A stretch of DNA of 64,000 nucleotides from Paragorgia papillata (GCA_035771165.1 JAWNZC010000322.1:6558501-6622500), one strand, 5' to 3'; positions 45,691 through 59,170 are shown, counted from the stretch's first letter. The notes: generated from the letters alone by a model not told the origin. Translations and numbers: made by a program.

Positions 45691-45979
45691 GTTTCAAATA
45701 AATTGTATATTAAGCTCTACATCTCTGTATCGAGCACTCTACACGTTTCTCTCTGACGAAGGGCCTTCGCTCGAAACGTTAGACTACTACGTTCTCTGTT
45801 TCGACCGCTTACTATATTTTGAATTTCGATTGTTTCAACACTGCCTACGCAACACCCTATACTTCTTCAATTCTGGACAATGACAACATTGTTTTGTTAA
45901 TATAGATGCCACAGTTGCTACTATACCGGTTATACCGCTGACAAAATTAGCCGAATGCGGGCTCAAGGGGCCTCACGGT

Positions 45980-46163
45980 TTCTGGTAATAATTCCATGTC
46001 CTACATAACCCAAGTACTTCATGAAAGCCTTACCCCAACACACAACCTAACCTAAGGATGGCAATTCGTGTAAATAGGACATGGACGTATAACCGGAATT
46101 ATTACCAATGGTGCTTACCTTTGAAAACAGGGTGTTCGCGGTCTACTGGGAACAATAGTATCA
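45980..46163. repeat. Copy B-specific short inverted-repeat block
   Basis: This is the alternative to 7838-8436. It contains an inverted pair (GGTAATAATTCC with ATGTCCTA near 45985, and TAGGACAT with GGAATTATTACC near 46072-46108), so it is a small MITE or foldback. It lies about 260 bp upstream of the intact oxygenase ATG. Confidence 0.55.
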
Positions 46164-46211
46164 AATCTCACCCACCGCGCTGGCCCCAGCGCCAGCTACG
46201 CAGGCTACAAA

Positions 46212-46365
46212 TTTTCTTTTTAAATGTTCCTAAACTTCCGTTAAAATTCCGATCCCCAACTTGGCAACTTTCCAACTTTTTCTGTTCAAAACAGGAAGTG
46301 GGGAATTTCGCAGAAAATCAGTCGTGACTCGTTTTCATGCAGTATTTGCAGGCGACGATATTAAA
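46212..46365 (+). promoter_or_regulatory. 5' leader of the oxygenase gene, copy B only
   Basis: About 150 bp directly upstream of the ATG at 46366, absent from copy A, where the ATG follows GGCTACAAA directly. The junction in A lies in a short A-run shared by both edges, so a microhomology deletion in A is the simplest reading. No TATA box is evident. An upstream frame is open into the ATG from 46261, but residues before the methionine do not look conserved. The assignment as leader or promoter is inferred from position. Confidence 0.4.
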
Positions 46366-46864
46366 ATGACTGAACTTGGAATACCAATTATCGACATATC
46401 GAACTTATGGGATGTCGACAAACCAAATGAATCCCATAAAATAATAATCTCCATTGCAGAAGCTTGTAGAGATTATGGCTTCTTTTATGTGAAGAATCAT
46501 GGCGTGGATGAACAATTACGAGAAAACGTTTTCGAAGTGTTAAAAGATTTCTTTGCTCTTCCTCTTGATGAGAAGGAAAAAATCAAATCAAAAGGCACGG
46601 GAGGTTCTCGAGGGTACTTTGAATTTCAAAGTGAAACCAATGCTTACTTGGAAGACGATCATGAACCTGATTGGCGAGAGGGATTTTACGCTTCAGTCAA
46701 TTTTCCAGATGGACATCCTTGCAGGAAAAGATTTCCACTTCTCGTACGAATCAATAACAAGTGGCCAGAAGAACCAGCAGTCTTCAGAGAGACTGTTGAA
46801 AGGTATCACAAGACGCTGGTAGAGCTTGGTTTTAAAATCATGGCTGCTTTGGCCACAGGATTGG
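46366..46864 (+). CDS. 2OG-Fe(II) oxygenase, exon 1 (intact, copy B)
   Basis: This exon codes for the N-terminal half of a soluble non-haem iron dioxygenase of the isopenicillin-N-synthase-like superfamily, enzymes that couple 2-oxoglutarate decarboxylation to substrate oxidation. The protein starts MTELGIPIIDISNLWD, the usual N-terminal PxIDxS-like motif, followed by a GFFYVKNHGVD segment (about residues 35-45) and LPLDEKEKIK, both characteristic of the DIOX_N domain. The exon ends TTGG before the donor GTAAGT at 46865 and gives 166 codons plus one base. Joined to exon 2 the frame is preserved (G-L-K-K-D-F-F). I chose the ATG at 46366 because the open frame upstream is not family-like and copy A shares this ATG. 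The substrate cannot be told from sequence. Confidence 0.85.
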
Positions 46865-47944
46865 GTAAGTTTGGTTACATGTATGGTACTAGTATGTTAA
46901 GTGACAACAAAAATGTTGAGCAATACAATTTACAGTCAATATGGAAATACCTTCCCACTTCTTCTTCTGTAGTTTGTTGCGTATTAAACTTACTGTATTT
47001 CTGTAGCTGCTACCGAAGTCTGAGAAATTTTTTTGTTGAAAACTGTGCAAAAATAGTATAATTTTGCTTTAAATGGTATTTAATCATAATACAGGGTACA
47101 ATGGATGTTTATCCCAAATCGACACCAACAGATGAATATATACATTAAGAATTGGTGACTTTTACAGTATTGCTAGGCTTTCCTCACGCTTCAGTAGTGG
47201 CTACAGAAATACAGTAATACACAACCAACTACAGAAGTGGAAGTGGAAAGGTATTTCCATTTTGACTGTAAAAGAATGCAATTATTTGGAGAAAACAAAC
47301 AAATAAAATAAAAATAATGTTGCTTGCTGCCATGGGAAGTATCTCCGGGGTAGCACCACAGGGGTAGAGGGCTACAACTCCCCATTGGGGACACTTGTCC
47401 CTCTGTCAGGGAAAAATTTGTTGTTTGTTGGGGAATGATTTGCTATGTAATTATTTTCCACTGACAATGATGGAAATACCATTTCTTCTATTTAATTCAA
47501 AAATTTTCCAGAGGGAACATTCCCCTAAACTCTGTATTTTAACCACCCTGTCAGGGTCTCAGGGACCTTAATCAGGCCCTGAAATATTGTGATTTTTGAT
47601 CTGCTATGATGCAAGTACCTCTCATCCCATCTGAAAGCAAGAAAAACACACTTGGTATATATACAGCATTAAAAACAATATAATTATTTAATATTATATA
47701 TTATTCCTGGTAGTCAGGGCTCGCAAAATTAAAAAAAAGTGATTTCCTCAGTGGCATATGCCACACCAAAAATTTGGTTTCCCAAGGCCATTTAATTCTG
47801 ACTTGCTGACCTCAATTTAGATGAAAAATGGGCCAGTGGACCAAAACTAACATTACTGAAAACAGGAGATTAACAATCCTGCAATGTCTGGCATAGGGCT
47901 TGACGCCACACCATTAATTACCATATCTGCACTAGTGTGTCTCA

Positions 47945-50900
47945 ACTACACGCGTAAAAATGCACAGCCTGTTGCAAGTTGTCAACAGGCGTGAACAGTG
48001 TTGTTCCGAACAGCCGTGAACAATGCTGTGCTGCACCCTGTGAACAGTATTGTCAACAGTGCTGTTCATGCCTGTTCGAACAACAATGTTCACGGATGAT
48101 GAATCAACAGGCGTGAACAATGCTGTTCTAACAGTGTTTATCATGCCTGATAACAATCCTGTTTTTACTGTGCCAACAGACATGAACAATGTTGTTGCAA
48201 CAGGCTGTATCAGGGATGTTTTCCTGGATGTAAAAAACTCCGGTACGAAAATTTACCCCGATTGCTTCGAGCCTTCGACAACGAGCAAAGAGCTAGTCTC
48301 CTTCGCAGCCGTTCTTATGGCAATCCTATTCTTCGATCCTATTTTTACTAGGACCGAAGAATAGCACAGGCAGAAAAACGGCTGCGAAGGAGACTAGCAA
48401 ATCGCAAGCTATCGAAAAACTCGACACAATACAGAAGAAACGGGTTCGAGATGGAGACAAATAAAACTCTGCGACTGAAACAACAGGTATGTAAAAACTT
48501 TATTCTGTTTAAACGTACATATAATGTGTTTTAGAACAATGAAAAAAGATATATGTTCTGTTATATGTATAAAAACAAAAACCCGAAGTAAACAATGTTA
48601 GGATGCAATATATTTGCTTGCAAATTGCAATAGTCTTTAATATTCAAAACCCAAGTTTCTCATTGCCAAACTACTCTGTCTATGAGTTGATCTCCAGGTC
48701 GCAGTTTTGAAATTCTCTTCCAAACTATTAAAAGAGAAAAAGAAACACATTTGATTAGTGCCTGGAACTCGTGATTCGTAAACAAATTCTCCAATTTCTC
48801 TTATTTTTCAGCCACATATGTTGAATGCTAAGCAAATTCTTCTTCCAATTAATATATTTCTTCTTGTCTGGCAAAACTGAAATTTACAAAGTGAACTCAG
48901 TAATGAAGAAAAACAAATATCAGTTTTTTATAGTTATAAATTGCTATCAGCTATGAATTATCTCCATGTGAAGCCAGTGCTATAAAGCAAAATACTTACA
49001 TGTAGATCCTATTATCCTAGCTTCTTGTTAAGCCCAAGTGCCATTAAGCTATATAAAAAGAAAATTAAGACAAATATCAAACAGGTATCTAGTTTCTAAT
49101 AAATTAAACCTGTTTAATTAAATTGCCAATTAATTAAGGTCTTATTTTTTCATGCATTTACTCACATATACTTACAATAGCATCAGTTGTTGCCATTACA
49201 TATCTGTTAATCAAGCCATGTACTGTATACTGTAAAGAAAGAGAAAACAGAGAAGACATTTAGTTCTTGAAACCTGGTTGGGGTTTTTCTGCCTTAGTGC
49301 AATGAATGTTGGTTGACAAAGCTAAATATTTCATTCTTTTCTTGTCTTTTTCCTGAAACATTTCCTGTAAAAACCAAGATATTTTCCTTGCAGCACTGCA
49401 TCATGCTGTTGTGTAGTGTATTTATATATTTTTCATGCATTTTTTGCTAAATGCTTATTGTATTTTTTAACAGAAATTTTGCAGTCATTTGGCTCATCTA
49501 AAAGGAAATCTTAGGGGCTGTTTACATGAGTTGACTCAACCAAGCTCCTCATGCTGCAAGAGAAGTTTAATTTCAATTCTCTTACAATTATTATGTACAC
49601 TGATATTAAAGGAATGTTATTACCTGAACTGAAAGATGAGTCCAAATGGCTACAGGTACAGATGAGCATCCTGGAGCATGCTAGCTAGTCCTAAATTTCT
49701 TGGCTATCTGATGTGATATTCCCTGTATTTTAAATAAAAAGACCTTAAATTAGAGTAATGTACTGTGTAAAACTTTGAAATTAGCTATTTTAATAGTGAT
49801 GTTTAAATGGTTTTAAGTATTTAATACTCACAGTATTGTGATTTGTGAATTTCTAACATGCAATGTTATAAAAAAATGCTTTTGGAAGTCTCCATGCACC
49901 CCCCCCCCCCCCCCCCCCATCTCCTCTATGCATGCATCTAACCTTGGGGCTGATCCATATTTGTTTCTTGCATTATGTGAAATGCAATGCAAAAAATGAC
50001 AAAACACCCACATGCACCCTGCCTCCCAATAGGTTGAACAACTATTAACCTCCTTTAGAATGGCTGGTTTTCTTCCAAATTGAATATAAATAATCTTCCA
50101 CACCTCATACAAAAATGGCTGGACTGAATTTTATTGTTTGGCATGGTTTGCCAAGGAATCATTTTTAATAGTACATCATGTGAAAAGGCATTGCAACAAT
50201 TAATATACCTACCTCTCATTTTTGACAAAAATGTGGTCTATTATGAAGGTGGTCCAAAAACCCAACAAGTGAAATTATTATGGGGGCCAGTTTTTAATAT
50301 GGTCAGCTATGCATGAGCTTGAAGCTATAATGCTCTGATGATTGCAACTCCTAATCAGGTAAAAAATATTAAATAGGAATAGAAATCATAGTTGTTAAAA
50401 ATTATGTGGAGTTAGTCAATGAGAAGGGTGGCAAAATTTGTCAGAAGAAACTTATTTTCTACTATTAGTATATTTCTTACTATAATATTAAACATATTAG
50501 TTATTTGGATAGTTCACACTCACCTTTATTTAGTTGAAAAGAAAACCACTTTGTCTTTGAATAGAAAAAGTAAAAAAAAATACTTCCTTGCTGCTGACAC
50601 CATAACTTTTTGTGGAGCAGTCCATCTTTGATTTCACCTTTTATTAACCTCTTTACAATCTTTGTGTTTCTTCGTATTTAAAAAAAACAGCATCCACTTC
50701 TTTATAGTTCTCATAATACATGTAGCTTTCTGTCAGTCTTCGCCTATTAAAAAAACTGTCTTTTTTTCATCTTCAAGACACTGTAAATCCACACGGGTTT
50801 TGGTACATATTTTGAGCGACAAAAACACTTGCAGAAAGATGCCACAACTTGAAATTAACATTGAACTATTATATTTTTGAAAAGACGTGAAATTTTGAGT

Positions 50901-51397
50901 GCTTTAATTGAGAATTCGGCTCTCTTCTGTTCGTTTTTCCATGCCAGATATTAAAAGCGTTCACTTCCCCCTTTCTTTTATCGCTCACGAACTGATTCGC
51001 CAAAATAACCGCGAGAAAATCGCGTGTGCATACAGTTCATACGCTATTTTTGTCCAACAACACTGTTCACGCCTGTTGAAACAACATTGAACAACCATGT
51101 GAATCCGACAGTGTTGTTCATGCATGATACAACAGGTTGTTATGGCATGATGTAGTAACAGTGTTGAACAGCCATGTTATAACAACAGTGAACAATGCTG
51201 TTCTAACAGTGTTGTTCTCTCCTGTTCCAACAGCCATGAACAGCTACTGTTGCTTCGTCATCGCTGAACAATGCTGTTGGAACAATGATGAACAATACTG
51301 TTGGTTCAACAGTGCTGTTCACGCATGATAGCCGCCTTGTTACAGTACTGTTCAGCCATCATTGTTGCAACAACCTGTGCTATTTTTGGCTGTGTAG
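47945..51397 (+). mobile_element. 3.45-kb TIR element with subterminal AACAGTGCTGTTC arrays
   Basis: Left end CTACACGCGTAAAAATGCACAG and right end (inverse) CTACACAGCCAAAAATAGCAC align with small gaps. Behind each end lies an array of self-complementary motifs AACAnTGCTGTTC / GTGAACAATG: about 48000-48190 on the left and 51056-51370 on the right. A small exon-like start (METNKTLRLKQQ then GTATGT) occurs at 48452-48492, but no continuing transposase was found, so autonomy is unproven. No target duplication was identified. Such arrays in other elements are transposase-binding sites; here that is inference. Confidence 0.6.
48290..48394. repeat. MITE-like palindrome inside the TIR element
   Basis: The 22-bp arms GCTAGTCTCCTTCGCAGCCG+TT (48290-48311) and their inverse (48373-48394) surround a second inverted pair CTATTCTTCG...CGAAGAATAG. 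Non-coding. Confidence 0.75.
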
Positions 51398-51747
51398 GAG
51401 GGTGTAGCTCTGTTGGAGAGGGTTTGGTGTAATACATGTACAGTAGCTGAGGAACAGGCGATCCACCAAGATAGGAGCAGTCTTATAGGTAGAGCAGCTC
51501 CAGGCAAGCCTAAACTCCCAACTAACTTGTAGCAATGTTGCTGAGAATTACCCTCTCCTAACAGAACTGCTGAGTCACACATAAAGTGGAGAAGTAACTT
51601 ACCAAATTCTAATCAACGATTCCAAAATTACCATACTGACCTGGACCTAAGCAAGCTACCAAGGCGAAACCAATGGAGAAATGGCAAGAACTGCATTTGA
51701 AGGACCAACAACCAGGTGACCATCAATGAACAGCCATACTGGAAAGT

Positions 51748-54688
51748 TTGTTTTCCATATGCCATAGATTTTACACCAGCAATTTTGTGTCCAAAATACT
51801 GCGCCACCGTGGCGCGCTCAAGAGGTGTAATAGGCCGTTATGTCAACCAGATACCACATCAGACTGGTCTGTCACACTTGAAATGAATGGTACCAATGTA
51901 TCATTCAAGATTGATACTGGTGCTCAATGCAACGTCATCCCCAAACATCTTCTCCGTAATTTCTCATCTCAGCCTAAACTCAAACCAACGACAACGAAGC
52001 TCTCCGCATATAATGGTGCATCTATCCCTGTTGCTGGCAAGTGCATTGCTCAAATCAAACACAAAGGTCGAACAATAAATGTTCTTTTCGTCGTCGTAGA
52101 TTCAGATTCAGTTCCTATTCTTGGCTTAAACACATGTGACAAGCTGAACTTGATCAAACAAGTGTATCAGATCACAGAAGATATCCAATCTGAAATTCCC
52201 ATTCAAGATGAATTTTCTGATTGTTTTGGAGAAATTGGCTGTTTGCAGCGTACTCACCATATTGAAATAAAGGATGATGTCCCACCTGTGGTTGTTCCAG
52301 TAAGGAAAATACCTTTTGCTCGAAAACCAAAACTCAAAGAGGAACTGCAACGCATGGTTAACCTCAACGTCATCGAGCCAGTTGAAAAGCCCACTGACTG
52401 GGTTAATGCTCTTGTCATTGTGTCCAAACCAAATGGCAAACTGAGGATATGTCTCGATCCTCGACCTCTCAATAAAGCTATCAAACGACAGCACCACCGC
52501 CTACCAACCACTGAAGAAATTATCTCAGAAATGGCTGGTGCTCACTACTTCTCCAAGCTGGATGCTGCATCTGGATACTGGCAGATAAAAGTGGATGAAG
52601 AAAGCTCAGATTTGCTCACATTTGATACTCCATTTGGGCGATTTCGTTTCAAACGCCTCCCCTTCGGGATACACTCTGCTAGTGAAGTGTTTCAAGCTGA
52701 AGTTGCCTCGATCATCGCTGATCTCCCAGGATGTGCTAATTCTCAAGATGACATCATTGTGTGGGGGACAACCAAGGATGAGCATGACCATCGCCTCAGA
52801 GATGTTCTCACCCGCATCCGCACCAGTGGATTGAAACTCAACCAAAGCAAGTGTGTATTTGCTGCAGAATCACTCACATTTTTGGGACACACTCTCTCGG
52901 CCGAGGGTGTTAAACCAGATCCTTGTAAAGTTCAGGTAATTTTGTTGACATGCCACTTCCAGAATCGAAAGCTGACCTGCAACGCTTCATGGGAATGGTG
53001 AACTACCTTGGAAAATTTGTTCCTAACCTATCTCAGATCACAGCTCCACTTCGAGAGATGCTCAAGAAAGATGTCCACTTCGATCTTCAACAACCACAAC
53101 TAAGTGCCATTAACGAGCTGAAATGTCTCATCACTTCACCTCCATGCCTCACATTTTATGACGCCAACCTGCCCACACGGTTGAAACCTGATGCAAGTGC
53201 AGATGGCCTAGGTGCTCTTCTTGAACAGAACCATGGTTCCGAAGACAGCGAACAATGGTTTCCAATTGGTTACGCCTCCAGAACCTTGTTGTCATATGAA
53301 TGAAACTATGCTCAAATTGAGAAGGAAACCCTATCCATTGTGTTTGGAACTGAACGCTTCCATGAATATCTCTATGGTCACCATTTCACAGTATTCAATG
53401 ATCATCAACCACTCAAGTCCATCTTCAGTAAGTCAATCACTCAATGCCCACCTAGAATACAGCGATTCTTTCTGAAGCTCCAGAAATATGATTTCAACCT
53501 TGAGTATTCTCCTGGTAAAACCATCGTTGTCTCGGATGCCCTCAGCAGAGCATACCTCAAAAGTCACTCCGCCGAAATTGAAGAAGCAGAGATGATCCAC
53601 TACGTCCATTCCATCATCGACTCCCTTCCAATCAGTGATGCGCGCCTTGCCCAGCTCCAACAGGAGACCGCTTCTGATACAATACTCCAACAGCTAAAGC
53701 ACTTCACTCTCAATGGATGGCCGCATCGAAACGAAATTCCACAAGCGGAGAAATTGTTTACAATGAAGGCCTTCTCCTAAAAGGCAAACGCATTATCATC
53801 CCCTCTTCACTTCGCAGCACAATGAAAGAGATCATACACTGCGGTCATAATGGCATTGCGCGATGTAAGAATCGTGCACGACAGTCCATCTATTGGCCAG
53901 GTCTGAATGCTGAAATTGAGGAACTTGTTTCTCGTTGTTCACACTGTCTAACGCACCGCAACAAGCAACAAAAGGAAACTATAATCCAGCACGAAATTCC
54001 TGACTCACCGTGGATGAAAGTAGCCTCGGACCTGTTCACGCTGTATGGACACGATTATGTGATTGTCATCGACTACTTCTCAAAATACATTGAAATTAAA
54101 CGTCTCACTGACAAATCAAGTTCCACGGTTGTCAACAAAGTCAAAAAGATCTTCGCTCGACAAGGTATCTCAAAAGAAGTTTGCACAGACAAGGGACCAG
54201 AGTACACAGGTGAAGGCTTCAAGCGTTTTGCAAAAGATTGGGACTTTAAACATACGACATCAAGCCCCCACTTTGCACAGTCGAATGGGTTTGTTGAGAG
54301 AGCTATTCAAACTGTTAAAAAGTCTCTCAAGAAGGCACATGATTGAAATGAGGACCCTTACCTCACTTTGTTAGTCCTAAACACAACACCTGGACACGAT
54401 GGTGTGTCTCCAGCGATGATGCGTCTTTTCAACCGTCAACCTCGCACCATCTTGCCTTCCTTCAATCCTATGTCAACTTCGAGTCCTCCTCATCCAAAGG
54501 ATAAACAAGCGAAAGTCAAAACGTCATACGATCGACATGCCAAGGACTTACCGGACATCAAACCAGGCACCGTTGTCCGCATACGTGTCCGAGGAGATAA
54601 GCCACGATCATACAGAGTCCTCGACGACAAAGGCAACGTAGTAAGACGCAACCGTCGCCACCTTCTACCTTGTACAGACAAGTTCTAA
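51748..54688 (+). pseudogene. Ty3/gypsy pol relic, sense to host gene (copy B)
   Basis: The better-preserved copy. One frame (51748-53001) spans protease (FKIDTGAQCNVI) and reverse transcriptase up to TFLGHTLSAEGVKPDP. A frameshift near 52940 leads to MPLPESKADLQRFMGMVNYL (the connection region) and RNase H (KPDASADGLGALLEQ). After the TGA at about 53301 the RNase H continues (NYAQIEKE, DHQPLKSI). A further frame change near 53720 leads to integrase (53717-54346: HCGHNG, CSHC, ASDLF, TDKGPEYT, NGFVERAI). A TGA at 54344-54346 is followed by the C-terminal block to 54688. All Ty3/gypsy enzymatic motifs are present but split, so it is not autonomous. Gag and LTRs are absent. Confidence 0.88.
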
Positions 54689-54781
54689 ATTCAGAATGAT
54701 TATGACTATCTGGTCGAGCCAGACACTACTTCGACGTCGATCACACCCGCCATCGGCAAATATAACAATCACGAGATATGG

Positions 54782-55262
54782 CAGGGGCGCAACTAGAAAA
54801 TTTCGAGGGCAGGGGTTGAACGCAAAAAAAAGGGCAAAGTCATTCAGTATTCTAAACAATTTTTTTGGGAGTAGAAGCCAAGCAGAGATTGTAGGGGGGA
54901 AATTTTTGAATTTTGGGTCTCTGAAACAGCATTTCCTGCATTTTGAGGACGCTTTTCTCGTATTTTCGGTTGCGGAAATTTTTATTTTGGTCTCGCATTA
55001 TTTAAAATTTATCATGATAATTATATTCAGCCTAGCTGCCGCCCGGGCCCACTGCTAGAAGCCTCTGAGTCTCGCCAGATTTGCGGAGAATTGTATTGCG
55101 TACTACAACAGACGATTAATTATCTGTTTATCTAATGTCTAACCTAGTATTAGAGGTCTCACAAAACGGCAGGGGTTGCAACCCCCCCCCCCCCCCACAC
55201 ACACACAAAAGGGCAGGGGTTGGAACCCCCACCCCCACCCGCCACCCCTAGTTGCGCGCCTG
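54782..55262 (+). mobile_element. MITE with CAGGGGCGCAACTAG ends, 6-bp TSD (copy B)
   Basis: Duplicate of 16629-17081, ATATGG at 54776-54781 and 55263-55268. 481 bp, with a short extra segment after the left TIR (AAAATTTCGAGGGCAGGGG near 54798) that copy A lacks. Confidence 0.7.
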
Positions 55263-55447
55263 ATATGGACGTGTCATAAGAAAACCTGAAAGATACCGCT
55301 GAGCAATAAACAAATCAACTAACTTTAAGTAACGCTTATTGAACAGTACATTTTAGATTTTGTTCTTATCTTCAAAGGCAGATGTTATGTTGTTCTTGTA
55401 ATGTATGTGTTTTAGTTTTGGTCACTATCACGTGACCACCTTGGCGC

Positions 55448-56379
55448 CTAATAAACATGGAGGGTTTTCCAAGTAGTTTCATTTTGAGTCTCGTATAGAA
55501 CAGTTTGGTCAATCACATTTATCGTCGCTCCTGTATCGACGGTTGCTTTGAAGGAATGTTGACATACCTTGACATTCACCTTTGGGGATCCGACCTGGCT
55601 GTGTCGCTTTCGGCTTGGCTGATAGGGTGAAGAGACTTTTTAAGGACTCGTTCGATTTCGGTTTTCGTGATCTTATGGAGGTTTGTGCTTTTGTTGTTGT
55701 TTCCCTCGACAAACTCTTGCAAAATGGTTTGATTTTCCACATTTCCGAAATTGTTTACCTTTTGCCGGACAGTCTCCTTTGTGAGGATACGACCCTCCGC
55801 AATAGCGACATTTCTTCTCGTTTATGACTTGATTTACTTCCTCAGGTATCTTTTCTTTAGACTCGATGTCGCGAGCTTGATATGTGCTTTGTTCGTCGCG
55901 TATACATCGATAAGAATGGATTTCAAATCATACATAGGATCTCGCAAAGCTTTCTTGCGAATTCTCGATGACGTGCCAGCGGTGACGATTTGTTGCTCGA
56001 TTTCGAAGTCAACATCGGCAAATGAACACGTTTGAGCTAGAGTGCGTAGGCGCGTATGGAATTGATCGAGAGTTTCGCGGGTCTTTTGCGTTGCTTGTCT
56101 AAATCGGTATACCTCATATCGCCGATTCTTTTGCGGTTCAAAGTATTCCTTTAACTTGTCTTTCGCAACGTCGTAGTCAGCCGCAGTTCCTGTGTTGGGT
56201 ATATTTGTCGGAAAATTTCTCGAACTCGCTGTCCAGCTTGATATAGAAGTAGCGCACGTTTTCGTTTCGTGTTGGTTATTCCACTCGCTAATATATACAT
56301 TTCGAAGTCCTCTATCCAATTCTGCCATACTTCTGAATCTGTGGTTGAATATGTGATACCATGGATTGTATTCAATCAT
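55448..56379 (-). pseudogene. Ty3/gypsy gag and start of protease, antisense (copy B)
   Basis: Duplicate of 17267-18202. A 4-bp loss (copy A GATATGCATGTGC, copy B GATATGTGC, near 55882) shifts the frame after ATNKAH, so the zinc knuckles are detached from the main gag frame. The shared N-terminal frameshift and the FKATVDTGATINVI protease start are the same as in A. Confidence 0.78.
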
Positions 56380-57167
56380 GTTCTTGTTAATACTTAATTA
56401 TTACAGGACTATTAACACAACCAACTCGAGTCCCCCACAACTGCACATGACAGCAACGAAGCGCAACGCAGATCCGCCCCAGTAACAGTACGATAGCAAG
56501 GTACAGGCAGATAAAGCAGTCCTCCAGCAAAGTGGCACATATGCAACCACCTAACATCTGTATGATAGCAAAGTACCGCAAATGCAGTATCTGGTCCGCA
56601 ACTGTAGCACCACAAGGAAACACAAATACCATCCCCGCAACGATTGCAGGCACTATAGTCGCCAGCAGCAATACAAACCCTACTTGAACGACTGAGTGAG
56701 ATTAAGCCGAGGAATTTCAACGGCTCCACCTCCTGGACGACGTGATACGCCTACACGGGGTGGGTGGGTGGTAGCCAAGTGGCAAATACGGCAGTCAGTA
56801 CGCGAATGAGCTCTGAGGCCGAGCTACTGGATTTGATGCCCCCAAATTAGAACCCCAAGGGACCCGAAGAACAACAACAATACACATCGCATGATGTTAA
56901 TTATTTTTATTTCATAAATATACATAAAATGTCAAAATTGAAAATTTATGTGGTTTTATATTTGTTTGAGCATTTTTTCGGACTTTCTTCTTCTCAAAAT
57001 GTTTTTATCCCAAACATTGTTTGACTTATCGCTCTCAGACTTAGAAGTCTCTTAATTGTTCGATTTCACAGCAACCTCATAACCATAACTAATACAATAC
57101 TTTTCCTCATTCATCATCTCAACTAGCTCTTTTAACAGACTTGCAAACTCCAGATAGTACGTATTAG

Positions 57168-58564
57168 AACAGGTGGGCAACTAAACTGGAACGCTAACTC
57201 CATAAGACAGGCCCTATGGTTGGGTGAAGCCAAACTTCCGGCCGCTGGGGGTAGTGGTAGCCATGAACGTCCACAGAACGTATGAAGTGCGCAATGAAAA
57301 ACTGAAAATTCGCTGCAAAAAACCCCAGAAAATTTACAATTTTTTAGACCTACACTGTTGTCTTAATTAGTCTTTACTGTCTGGTGTTGTTGCCACGGCT
57401 AGTTCCCACTTTTCTTGCAATGTTTACTCTAGCAAATTCACGCATGCGCAAACGTTTGGCAGCGGTGTTATGCCCGCCATTAATTTTTTGGCTTTAAAAC
57501 GTGCAAGCGAGTTATCGTTCCAGTCTCCTTAGAGTTCAATGGTTGCAATTTGCCTGCGCTGACTAAAAAATCGCGGGCGTACTTGTTCTTTATTGACATT
57601 TTCTTCATGCGAAAGTCAAAATAGGAGTTCTCTGAGCTTTTCTTCGTTTTTAAATATGCCTTTCAAGCTTGTCGATCCAGTGATTTGCTGTTCGACTTGG
57701 TGTTTTTCGTTGAAGCTGGAAAGGTTCGTAATCGAAGCAGCGTAAGTACGGAATTTTACGAAGATTATCTTAAAGAAAATTTATTTCAACTCCTCGAGTC
57801 CTTTCTGTTCGACGTCACAGGATCGATTAAACGTTTTCTTTTACCTCAAGGCAAGTTCAGATGCTTAGTTCATACTTTTATGTTCTCAAAATGTGCTCTA
57901 CAGATTCATTTCAAAGCTTTTCTTTCTATTTCTTGCTATGAAGTTATTCGAATTACTCTATTTTCAACGAAAACAGCAATTATCCCTCTTCTTTGACGAA
58001 GGATAGCAACAAATCTAGCCGTTCGCATTACTTTCAAAAAAGCTTTAAGGTAGTTTATTTTTATTCATCTGTTTTCCTGAATCAAAATTATCTTTGGGAA
58101 AAATGGGTAACACGTTCAAAAATCGCTCACAATGACCCATGGTCGACCCAAGCAGAATATAGTGGGTTTGAAGACTGAGCAAAAAAACCACACTTGTTTT
58201 GTCAACAGCATCGTTTGAAGACGCTTTGACTATTATTTCTACATATCTTTTTCCAGCTATATGTGATTTTATCACACACCAAGCTTATTGTGTAGTTCTG
58301 GGGGAACGTCATTTTCAGCCGTTGACTGTGGCGAAATTCGAATGGCAAATAAAGCTGAAAATTAATGCAAAAATATCTGAAAAACTAGACGTTCGCATTA
58401 CTTTTAGACCGTGATTTTATTGGTTGGCAGTTGAACTGCTGAGTCGGTAATGCATGCATTCGGTAAAACTGATGCGCCACGTAGATTAATTCGACATTCA
58501 CGAACCCACGCGAAATCCACGCATTCTTGATTTCGCGCATGTGCAGACAAACTGCCCACCTGTT
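57168..58564 (+). mobile_element. MULE-like element, 9-bp TSD (copy B)
   Basis: Duplicate of 18991-20388 with ACGTATTAG at 57159-57167 and 58565-58573. It carries the same unrecognised 103-codon ORF at 57685-57996. Confidence 0.75.
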
Positions 58565-59086
58565 ACGTATTAGCCATTTCAGAAATCAGAATCGCGCTAG
58601 AAACCTGGGGATAGCGAGATTGACAATGCATCATGGGGCTGCTTTGGAAGACGTGAACAAAGAAGGTCCCGTCCCCCAAAACAGTTCCCTGATGCGTTGT
58701 CAACCTTGCTATCCCAAGGTCTCTAGCACAATTCTGAAATGGCTAATAGCACTTAAAACACGTGAAAAAATGGTTCAGGGCGGTGTTGGGTAGGGGGTGG
58801 TAAGTTGTGAGTGTTTCCGGGGTGTTCCAAGAGTGCTCTGGATGTTCCGGGGGTGTTCCGGGAGGTTTTGAGTGGGTTCCGGGTTTTACAGAGTACAGAC
58901 ACCCAATTTCGTAGTCGTTCTTATTTGTGGTCGACGTCTCTGCTTGATTTTCACTTTGTGCTCTCTTACCTTCCACGCTTGAATTACCATTTTCATTGTT
59001 AAGTATCTCAATAAACTCATGATAAAGTTTTTTCGTATGTTTTTGCTGTATAAGCTGTCGTAAGTTAAACTCAGAGAAAAACTCTG

Positions 59087-59170
59087 AGCTCCAGACGGGA
59101 CTCGAACCCACAACCTTCCAAATGCCAGCCGGACGCTTTCAGCATTGAGCCGAGCCGCTGGAACTCAGAT
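59087..59170 (-). repeat. tRNA-like SINE head (copy B)
   Basis: Duplicate of 20912-20995, with identical A-box and B-box sequences at offset 38175. Confidence 0.6.

Larger units (their letters stand above)
47692..51651. other. Segment present only in copy B
   Basis: Copy A joins AAAAACAATATAA directly to CTAAGCAAGC at about 13022. Copy B has 3.96 kb in between. The segment exceeds the TIR element it contains (47945-51397), so the difference is either a deletion in A or an insertion of a larger unit in B. No transposase was recognised. The poly-C tract at 49900-49918 is a likely assembly-sensitive spot. Confidence 0.75.

Noticed and set aside
49828..50112. 94-residue minus-strand ORF with a glycine run in the copy B-only element
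   Set aside because: The glycines come from the poly-C tract at 49900-49918; no transposase motif is present.
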